Assembly: GCA_023935145.1 (NCBI GenBank)
Contig: CM043699.1
Span: 132,315,536-132,379,535 of the forward strand
Source of the DNA: Bretschneidera sinensis
Taxonomy: Eukaryota; Streptophyta; Magnoliopsida; Brassicales; Akaniaceae
Reading direction: 5' to 3'
DNA length: 64,000 bases
In this document: positions 56,536 through 64,000 of the stretch, in pieces
Layout of the letters: every line of letters begins with the position of its first letter
Numbering within the stretch: the stretch's first letter is position 1
Made by a program: the position numbers and the translations under genes
The notes under the pieces: generated by a model
What the model was told of the DNA's origin: nothing
Seen by the model: only the letters and a program-made list of their open reading frames with translations
Database searches by the model: none

Positions 56536-57080
56536 ATATCAGTCAATATTAGAAAAGAAAAAAAAGAACTCCAAAGTCCCAAATTTCATACTTGAAAGAA
56601 AATAAACTTTCAACTTTCAGAGAGAAAACAACTCAATTTTATCATAGTGAAGAGTGCATCCTAATATCATAAAAAAAAAAATAAGAGCTAAATATCTATC
56701 AATAGTAGAAAAAAATGAACAATGTTGAAAGGAAAAAAATTACGGACAAAAAGAATTCTCAATATTTTGGTATAAAAAGTTAAAAACGATAAAAAAGAAA
56801 GAAAGATAGATATCAGTCAATATTAGAAGAAAAAAAAGAACTTCCAGGTCCCAATTTTCATACTTGAAAGAAAATAAACTTTCAATTTTCGAAAAGAAAA
56901 CAACCCAATTTTATTATAGTGAAGAGTGCATCCTAATATCAATAAAAAAATAAGAGCTAAATATCTATCAATAGTAGAAACAAAATGAACAATGTTGAAA
57001 GGAAAAAGAATTACGGACAAAAAGAATTCTCAATATTTTGGTATAAAAAGTTAAAAACAATAAAAAAGGAAAGAGAAAAA
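56536..57080. repeat. 274-bp tandem duplication
   Basis: Copy 1 (56536-56809) and copy 2 (56810 to about 57080) both start ATATCAGTCAATATTAGAA and run through a GTGAAGAGTGCATCCTAATA block. They differ by a few substitutions. No coding content. Confidence 0.85.
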
Positions 57081-58384
57081 AAATTAAATGTAAAAAGTCA
57101 ATGATTTTACTTTCTACATGTAAAGTTTCATAACTGTTAATATATAAGAAAAAATAGAATTTGCTTAAGATCAAATTACTAATTAATTTTTTATAATTTT
57201 TTTTATGTGTATATAAAAAATGGTTGTTACAATTCTTACTTTAATTAATTTTAAAAAAATTACTTAAAAATCAGATGTATATAAAAAATAGATTTTGCTT
57301 AAGACCAAATTACTAATTAAATTTTTGATGACTTTTTTTATGTGTATATAAAAAAATGGTTGTTACAATTATTAATTTAAATTTTTTTACATAAAAATTA
57401 GAAGTATGGCATTTATAGCAAGCCTTATACTAAATTCATAAAATTTCACTTCCAAATATCAGTGGCGTAAAATTTACTTCCAAATATCAATGACATTGCA
57501 TTTATAGAGAAAACATTTGCAAAAGTATAAAGAAAATTTGCTAACAAAGGCTGTCTTTTTGTAATGAAGCTTTAGTTGTTTACATTGTTTTTCTATCAAT
57601 GTGAGATTATTTTTATAGATGATTAGGATTCTAGAAATGCCTTACATAAGTGATGTAGGGTTAGCCTTGCGTCCTTGTTCACTTCTTGTCTAAGTGAAAG
57701 TTTGAGTGATATTTGGATAACTTAATCTCATATCTCGTAAACAAAAAGTTGAAAGAGAGATGCTCACCGATAAATAATGGACTTTAAAAAAAATGAATTC
57801 ATGACTTGAACCATGCGCTTATCTTATGGGCTATGTGGTGGTTGATAAGTCAAGTCTAGTGAATTAAAACAATTAATTTTTTTATATTCATTCAATTTAA
57901 CCATCAGTGTGAGTTAAAACTTAAACAATCAATTTATGTTTAAATTGAAAAGTTTATGGAAGGCTATGGGAGCAATTACATAATTTAAATGGGGCAAAAT
58001 ATAAATAGGCCATAAAATAATTTTATATTCGAAAAATCTAGTGGGGCCAACTGCCCTCACTACCGCCATACTAGATCTGCACCTGATTATATCATTAAAT
58101 AAAAGGTTTTCTTAAAATTATTTTTCATGTTGTTTTTACTCAAATCAATTGTGTGCTTGTTTGCAAGGAAAATCGGAGAAACCTTTTGGATTGGCGTCCA
58201 CGGAAGACGATTTCAACTAGTTAGAAGTGGGAATCTACATGGATTGAGAATATACACATCTTCATATTGGGATTGATCTTAATTTAGACCGCAATAGTTA
58301 CCAAAGAAAATTTATGTCTAATGAGTTTAACAGTGATGTTACTTAAATTACCCGGTTAAACTCTTTCAATGATTATCATATGAA
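57081..58384. other. AT-rich intergenic sequence with short repeats
   Basis: No gene is seen. The words TTTATGTGTATATAAAAAATGG and GTTGTTACAATT occur near 57202 and again near 57338, a second smaller duplication. Confidence 0.4.
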
Positions 58385-58537
58385 TGAGATTGAATAATTT
58401 GACTAGTCTCCAACACCCAACTACGTACTATTAATTTAATTGTAGGTCATAGATTACACGTAGAGATAACAAGCACACATTTGATCACATCCAACATATA
58501 AGATCCGTATAGTTTTGTTCACTTCTGGCAAGAAAAA
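58385..58537 (+). promoter_or_regulatory. Type G promoter with altered TATA region
   Basis: Matches the upstream region of copy B (58385-58450 against about 5148-5210), then jumps to the leader (AACAAGCACACATTTGATCA). About 230 bases of the copy B promoter are absent, and where copies A and B have CTATAAATAGAAATAAC this reads ACACGTAGAGATAAC. No clear TATA box remains. Confidence 0.5.
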
Positions 58538-59971
58538 ATGGGCTCCAAGGCTATCGTTCTTCTAGGTCTATTAGTGGCTATTGTTCTTCTCATCTCCTCG
58601 GAGGTTGCAGTAAGAGAACTGGCTGATACTACCACTGAAAACAAAAATGGTGAGTTTGATAATGAATATGCATATGCAACTATATATTTTGAGTTCATTG
58701 AACACATATTCATGACAATATCGCATTAGTTACTCAGTAATTTAGGCATGTTTGGTTGGGGGATTAAACTGGGATAAACTACTTTTATTTCACATGAACA
58801 TGTAATCTTATATTTGATTGGAGAAATTTACTATTCATGTGATATTAGGTTAGGAAAAACTTAATCCTAATCCAAGAATTTCTGTCTCACCTCCTAAGAA
58901 CAGAAATAATTTCACCCATTTGCACTAAATTTTTTATTTTCTCCCCATTTTACCATTTCTTGCAGATAAAGTTTTCCCTCTCTTCATTGTCTTCTTCCCC
59001 CTCCTCCTCTCTTCTTCTTTTTTCTTGGCAGACCTTCTTCTCCTCCTCCTACTCGTCTCCCTCCTCTCTTCATCTCCTCCTACCCACCCTCTCTTCTTCT
59101 GCTTCTTCTTTCATCTGGATAGATCCACCCAGATCTGCAGATTATGGAAGCGCCTCTTTGCAACTCTGCAAGGCAACGCGGGCGACTATCAGATATCCAC
59201 GAGGAACCATGAAAGATAATGAGGACATCGATAACCATAGGAGAGGAAGCACCATTAACACTTCTTCACCACGTCGCACGAAAACAATGGTTTTTTTGTT
59301 GGAGTTGTTTTTTCTTTTGATTTTTGATGGGTTTTTTGTGAAAAAAATTAGTGGGTGTGTTTTGGATGTTCAAACGTTTACTTTGAATCATGTTTTTAAT
59401 TCTAAGTTCAATCAAATTTTGATTCTTGTGTTTCTTGAACAAGAGTTGTTTGTAAAATTGCATGATAAAAGTTATTAATCTCCTTGATTATGTGTTTTAA
59501 TTTTCTGCTCTGCAATGAAATCATGGGTTGTTGGATTTTTATGCTTGGATTGTGGATATGATGAGCAGTGCTAGGTTAGTCTATTTTTGTATTTTGACTT
59601 GTTATCTTACATTAGTTTCAATTCAATAATGTCATGAACCAAACATTTCTCATGTTAATCTTAATCATATCCCATAGTAATTTTGTCTGTGAACCAAACG
59701 AACATTGACAATCATCGCATCATTTCTAACTTTTTCATCATATATATATTAAAATATATAAAAATGTGCAACAGATGAGAGCAAAGAGACGAATGGAGTA
59801 GAAGACGCCAAGTACACAAAAAATGATAGATATGGAGGACGTACAGTGAATACGGAGGAAACCCGAGCCGTGGTGCGCGGTGGCTATAGAGGATACCCTG
59901 GTGGTGGATACAGAGGAAACTCGGGCCGCGGTGGCTATGAAGGAAACCCTGGGCACGGTGGCTATGAATGA
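58538..59971 (+). CDS. Type G glycine-rich protein gene (two exons, probably damaged)
   Basis: Exon 1 (58538-58649) opens MGSKAIVLLGLLVAIV and gives a full signal peptide, then RELADTTTENKN; the donor is GTGAGT in phase 1. Exon 2 (59775-59971) reads DESKETNGVEDAKY, then Gly/Tyr-rich GGYRGYPGGGYRGNSGRGGY and a stop at 59969-59971: 102 residues in all. The MGSKA start, RELA motif and YGG/GYPGG repeats are those of the AtGRP3-like cell-wall GRPs, some of which bind WAK receptor kinases. Two features suggest damage: a stretch (about 59838-59876) that reads YSEYGGNPSRGA only in the next frame, and a stop before the C-terminal Cys module, which lies further downstream (60229-60300). The intron carries an insertion. 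Confidence 0.65.
58745..59706. mobile_element. Intronic TIR insertion, borders uncertain
   Basis: The intron of the paralogue at 53.7 kb lacks this stretch. The left end reads TTA then GGCATGTTTGGTTGGGGG; the right end, reversed, reads AATGTTCGTTTGGTTCACAG, so the ends are loose inverted repeats. The left terminus resembles that of the 5.6-kb element at 16908. The middle has a CT-rich stretch (58970-59130) with a low-complexity plus-strand frame of 172 residues (58960-59478) that I would not call a gene. No transposase is seen. Confidence 0.45.
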
Positions 59972-60023
59972 AAACCTGAGCTCCCTAGCAATAGACCAAA
60001 ACTTGTGCCCCTTGGCAATGAGG

Positions 60024-60340
60024 AATTCTTGGTTGCACCTGTTACAAATCTTGAATGTTAATTTTTTAAAACTTTATTAGCGATGTTTGACATACACAAT
60101 TATCATTACTAATGAAGTTACAAAAAATTACTAGTAAAGATTCCATTGATGCAAATCAAAATATTTACATCTGGTGCAACCAAGAATTTTTCCATGGCAA
60201 TAGACCAAAACCTGTGCTCCCTGTCATTGGAGGGAACCACGACCCTGTTATGCATGGTGCTCGTAGGGGAGGCCATTGTCCACATGGTTGTTGTGATACA
60301 GTTTACCATGAAAATGTTGGAAATTTAAAAAAAAAAAAAA
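60024..60340 (+). pseudogene. Detached C-terminal Cys module of the type G gene
   Basis: From about 60196 a frame reads GNRPKPVLP, GGNHDPVMHGARRGGHCPHG, then CCDTVYH. CPHGCC with the preceding Gly/His-rich stretch is the expected C-terminus of the type G protein, cut off from 58538-59971 by a stop and about 220 bases. A partial repeat of the NRPK word stands at 59984-60000 after the stop. The 16-base word AATTCTTGGTTGCACC (60024-60039) recurs inverted at 60173-60188, so a small inverted repeat or insertion sits between the two halves. Confidence 0.6.
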
Positions 60341-60725
60341 CGAAAGATTGTCGATTGTGTTTGAGAAATAATCAACTATCATTTGAACATAAACTTTTGA
60401 TAATCAACTGTGATTTTAGACAGTCGACTGTCTAGTTATAACATTCAAAAATTTAAATTCTCCAACCAGTTTTTCTTGAAAAGTTGTGTTTTCTTTCGGG
60501 AGCTCTATCTTTTAAATCATAACTCTTGACGATTTTGGTTGTTGTAAGTTTAAAATCACTATAAATATTTCAAATAACTTCTAAAAAAACTAACTTCATT
60601 TTTACTTACTTCTTATCTTCTTTTAAAAGTCTAAAAAATATACAGTTATAACACTCTTCAGAATTTTTTAAGGGATTCTATTGATTTGCTATTTATAAAT
60701 TTCAGGGAATTATATATATATATAA
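60341..60725. other. AT-rich intergenic sequence
   Basis: No gene is seen. A short poly-A run follows the detached module. Confidence 0.3.
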
Positions 60726-60847
60726 ACAACATAATGAATTTATATTGAAAAACAAAAGCAAAATGTATCACTTAAAAGGAGAAAAATTGGCAAAACAACA
60801 ATTGAATATCGTATAGATGGCAGCAGCAGAGATGGAGCTGCTCAGGT

Positions 60848-60853
60848 TTGACT
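60848..60853 (+). promoter_or_regulatory. Conserved W-box-like TTGACT upstream of type M gene 4
   Basis: Same block as at 2966-2971, at the same distance from the start codon within a few bases. Confidence 0.4.
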
Positions 60854-61050
60854 TGCAAGTTGCAAATTAAGGCCAGTTGCCAGCACGTAGTGTATCTGAG
60901 CTTGGCATGTCTCCACATGGAATACTCGTGTCAAGAGAAGAGATTAAGTAATGAAATTCGTACAAGCATCCACAATTCTCTCTTCAACAGCCAACTAATT
61001 AGACCTTATTATTATCTCTTTTTCTTGTCATTTAGTGTACTACTCAAGCA

Positions 61051-61060
61051 TTATAAATAG
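61051..61060 (+). promoter_or_regulatory. TATA box of type M gene 4
   Basis: TTATAAATAG lies about 92 bases before the ATG at 61143. Confidence 0.75.
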
Positions 61061-61142
61061 AGGCCCAAGGAAAACAAGATTTCTCACCCTTCTCTTGTAG
61101 TAAAACTAATTATAAGTAGTTCTGTTTCGACCTGATAGCAAA

Positions 61143-62048
61143 ATGAAGTTCATGGCTTTTAGTTTCCTGACTCTTCTATTGGCAATCGTTGTTGCCGTGG
61201 TAGCCGAGACATCCATCCACGACAAACAACGTTAGTATATATAGTTAATTGTTGTTCTCTTATCTAGCTTCTTCTTCTTATTCTTATTCTTATTATTATT
61301 ATATTAATATGTTAATCAGTGTACGGTGACTAATGACTAAATAATTTCAGTTTCCATTCCCAAAAAAAATTAGGCAATACGTAGAACAATATATGGGTGT
61401 TGATATCAATCTAATCTTTAAATTAAAATTGAATTTTTTTTGTAATATCCTTATTAAATAAAATGATGAGAATATTCTAAGAAGTGTGTATATATATATA
61501 TATATATTCATTTTTGAAAAAGTGAATAATAATTTGGGACATTGAGAAAGAGTGACAAATTCAAAAGGGATAGAGAGTGATTAACAAGCATAATTTATAA
61601 TGTGTTGTTAGTACGTGCAGCAGAGAACACTAAACAAGAAGGTGATGCAAAGTATGATTGCGGTAGGTACGGTTGTTGCGGTTATTGGGGAAGGTATGGA
61701 TGCTCAAAGTGTTGCCGATCTACTGATGATCAACCCACCACCGAAGAAACTTATAACTATGGTGGTGGAGGCCACGGTGGCTATGGTGGAGGAGGCGGAG
61801 GTAAAGGAGGTGGCTACGGAGGTGGAGGTAAAGGAGGCGGCGGCTACGGAGGCGAAGGTAAAGGCGGTGGCGGCTACGGAGGTGACGGCGGCTACAGAGA
61901 TGGCAGTAAAGGTGACGGCAGCTATGGTGACGGCGGTAAAGGCGACAGCAGCTATGGTGGCGGTGGCTATGGAGGCGGAAAAGGTGGTGGTGGCTATGGT
62001 GGAGGTGGTAAAGGCGGAGGCGGAGGTGACGGTGGCGGAAGCCCATAG
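61143..62048 (+). CDS. Secreted glycine-rich protein, type M gene 4 (two exons, best preserved)
   Basis: Exon 1 is 61143-61230 and exon 2 is 61621-62048, joined in phase 1 over a 390-bp intron (GTTAGT donor, TGCAG acceptor). The product is 171 residues: signal peptide (MKFMAFSFLTLLLAIVVAVV), a short charged linker with DAKYDCG, a six-Cys module CGRYGCCGYWGRYGCSKCC, an acidic TEE spacer, then about 95 residues of GGYGGGGKGG-type repeats with regular Lys and Tyr, ending DGGGSP. Gly/Tyr repeats fit a cell-wall GRP that can be cross-linked through Tyr. The module C-x3-G-C-C ... G-C-x2-C-C is like that at the C-terminus of AtGRP3-like proteins but here lies N-terminal to the repeats. Promoter and 3' flank are intact. 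The precise function is unknown. Confidence 0.9.
61484..61506. repeat. Short (TA)n run in the gene 4 intron
   Basis: A run of about ten TA units. The first part of this intron has lost about 270 bases relative to genes 1 and 2. Confidence 0.7.
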
Positions 62049-62610
62049 AGAGAGGTGACTGACAAGTGTAAGTCCACGGAAGTACTAGTAAAATAAAACA
62101 TGTATTTGGTATAGAAGTGTATGAGAAGTATAAGAATAAGCTGCGTGCATGGGTCGCATGCAAAGAGTACGTTAGAACAAATATATAGTCCATGTATGTA
62201 CCAGCATCAATTTGCACGCTTTGTAAATCATGTGTTCGCTGAAACTAATGTTATGGAGCACTACTTTCGTTTCTTCTGCCCATCAACACAATTTATTTCT
62301 TAGATGAATTGTTTTAGGGGTAAGACGAGTCTACATATCAGATTTACGCTTGTTCACTCAAGTAAGTAAGGTAATTGATGATTAACATTAATTTAGCTTA
62401 ATTTATAATTTATTTTCTCTCTTTTAATAATATTTTGAAAGGAGTAATTCGAACTTGAAGTTTTTTTTTTTTTTTTTTAAAAGAGATGCAATTATCAATT
62501 ATATTATAATCAAAGTCACTTCATTAACCCATAATTACTATTGATCAAAGATCCAATGTTCTTGATGCATATTCTTTAATTTGATGCTCGTGATTAACAT
62601 GACGTTGTTC
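62049..62610 (+). repeat. Conserved 3' flank of type M gene 4
   Basis: Contains AGTAAAATAAAACATG (possible polyadenylation signal near 62090), the TTTGCACGCTTTGTAAATCA block and the GCACTACTTTCGTTTCTTC block. It is the fullest copy of the flank. Confidence 0.7.
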
Positions 62611-62699
62611 AAAGATCTCGCAATTTTTTTATTAGATGGGTCTAAATATGAAGTGATAGAGACTTGTCCAGTTTTTTTAAGGATTTTTTCACTTGTTTA

Positions 62700-63060
62700 T
62701 GTAATTTCGTTATGAGCTCACATTATTTATGGATACTAGCCCTTGATGTTTTAGCCATAAGGCTATTGCTGCATAAAAAAACCTTAATTGAGCTTCCTTT
62801 TCTTGGGCTTTTATTTGTTCGGATCAACTTTAATCAATTTCAAAGTTTTCAACCTTAATTCACCAAATTAAAATAGAAAGGATGGGCCTATTTGATAACA
62901 AACGGAAAAAAAGGACCATTGGAGATCATAAAGAGGTGGAAAATATGTATACTTGATAGGGAGAAATGTATTATAATTATTTTTCGGTTCAATGATAGAT
63001 ATTATATCTCATAATTCAAAACAAAAATATAAATAAAAAAATAGCGCTAGTGGTGCATAT
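62700..63060. repeat. Inter-gene spacer of the array unit, copy D
   Basis: Matches 240-560 and 54430-54780. It is interrupted at GCGCTAGTGGTGC by the element that begins at 63061. Confidence 0.7.
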
Positions 63061-63685
63061 CAGTGTTTTCATGGGCGTTCATGGGACACGCCTAGAGACA
63101 GGACGAAATAGGCGCATGAAATTAGACGTTTTATTTTCCGAGGCGCTTGAAATTAGACATTTTTTTTTCAGAGTGTTCGTTTTTTGCTTGGGCCCCATGA
63201 ATTTTTTTAAAAAGCTTAAAATTTAAGAAAAAATGCAAGTTAAATGTTCAAACTCATGATCTAATGAATGTCATAAGTCTTAACTACTAAATTAGTGTTC
63301 TTGTTGTGATATTATTACACTTTATAAGTATATAATACATATTATCTAGTTTAATAATAATTACAAGCTATTTAATTAACTACTTCTAAGTTACAACAAT
63401 ATAGAAATATAAGTTATACAACTTATACTTCATATAATTTATATATAAATATTATCAATATTTATAAAATTATAATTGTCACACTATAGAGAGTTAGTAA
63501 AGTATTAAACTTTGAAAAAAAATAATTAATTAATTTAAATTTAAACTATTTTTATTTTTATTATTCTAATTAATTAATTAATATTATTTTATTAAAATTT
63601 TAAAATGCCCAAACTATTCTAAAGACTTACGTCCCAACGCATTAAGGCAAAACATCTCACCCAACGTCCACCTCTAAAAACACTA
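63061..63685. mobile_element. hAT-like MITE, 625 bp
   Basis: The ends are CAGTGTTTT at the left and AAAACACTA at the right, inverted repeats with one terminal mismatch. The flanking 8-mers are GTGCATAT (63053-63060) and GTGCCTCT (63686-63693), matching at six of eight places, as for an aged hAT target duplication. The other spacer copies have the uninterrupted site (CTAGTGGTGCCTCTCTT at 54769). The inside is AT-rich with a GC-richer left end; no transposase is present. Confidence 0.7.
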
Positions 63686-64000
63686 GTGCCTCTCTTCATG
63701 TCTAAAATTTCATTGTTTGAACTTTGAATTACTAATGATTTATGTCAAGTAAATTAATTACTTAGAATCCAACAAAAAGCTCATAATTTCAAGGTTTTCA
63801 AACTTAATGGCCCAAAATTAAAAGAAAAGGTTAACAAACGAAAGAAGGACCATTGGAGGTGAAAATATATACACTTGGAAAATGTACTATAATTATTTTT
63901 CGGCTCAATAATAGAGAAATTCTCATAATAATTTAAAAAAAAAAAAAAAGGTAGCGCTAGTGGTGCCTCTCTTTAAGAAGAAAAATTTGTTAGAGAAGAA
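63686..64000. repeat. Spacer copy D, remainder, and a second partial copy
   Basis: 63686-63770 continues the spacer after the MITE (GTCTAAAATTTCATTGTTTG). From about 63798 the earlier part of the spacer starts again (AACAAACGAAAGAAGGACCA through GCGCTAGTGGTGCC), so the spacer itself is partly duplicated here, up to the window end. Confidence 0.65.

Noticed and set aside
58960..59478. 172-residue plus-strand frame in the type G intron
   Set aside because: The first third is a CT-rich low-complexity run of Ser/Leu codons, the rest matches no family I know, and it lies in an intronic insertion.
61615..62217. Long Ala/Val-rich and His/Arg-rich frames over exon 2 of gene 4
   Set aside because: Alternative frames of the repeat-rich exon; no start context or splice logic, and the true frame matches the paralogues.
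1..64000. CRISPR arrays, bacterial operons, tRNA or rRNA genes
   Set aside because: No regular spaced repeats, no ribosome-binding sites, no cloverleaf-like or rRNA-like sequence noticed; the window is plant nuclear DNA.

Overview
This is plant nuclear DNA, most likely from a eudicot. It is AT-rich, its genes are spliced with GT..AG introns, it has TATA-box promoters, and it is full of plant-type LTR retrotransposons (initiator-tRNA-Met and tRNA-Arg primer sites), small TIR elements and long (AT)n runs. There is no bacterial or viral gene context. I see no tRNA, rRNA or CRISPR.

The native content is a tandem array of small two-exon genes for secreted glycine-rich proteins (GRPs), of two related kinds. 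Type M genes (exon 1 starts MKFMAFSF) encode a signal peptide, then a Cys module (C-x3-G-C-C-G-Y-W), then a Gly/Lys-rich tail. Type G genes (exon 1 starts MGSKA) encode a signal peptide, then a Gly/Tyr-rich region, with a remnant of a C-terminal C-P-H-G-C-C module. Three type M genes look intact (3261-4355, 13334-14432, 61143-62048) and one is a multiply broken pseudogene (16133-22871). The type G copies are all truncated or damaged (124-198, 5541-5628, 53844-54028, 58538-60340). Shared spacers, promoters and 3' flanks show that the ancestral repeat unit was G gene + spacer + M gene + 3' flank. Two adjacent units (1-4355 and 5419-14432) are a clear tandem duplication of about 5.4 kb.

Transposons have pulled the array apart. 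At 5629-10235 a very young Copia element with two 216-bp LTRs that read as identical sits in the second unit. At 16908-22511 a 5.6-kb TIR element with a TTA target duplication fills the intron of the third M gene and carries pieces of two host genes: an R2R3-MYB (subgroup 4) terminal exon and a 4CL-like acyl-CoA synthetase. A decayed Copia lies at about 24.95-30.51 kb. From 32440 to 53306 there is a nest of four LTR elements, each with a recognisable 5-bp target duplication: an old Copia holds a Gypsy element, whose left LTR holds a gag-only Athila/Tat-like element and whose gag region holds a solo LTR.

The right end (53.3-64.0 kb) returns to the array: a G pseudogene exon, a unit that has kept promoter and 3' flank but lost its M gene, a damaged G gene with an intronic insertion, the best-preserved M gene, and the start of another unit interrupted by a 625-bp hAT-like MITE. 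Coordinates and motifs were read by eye. Family assignments are from recognisable motifs, not from database searches.
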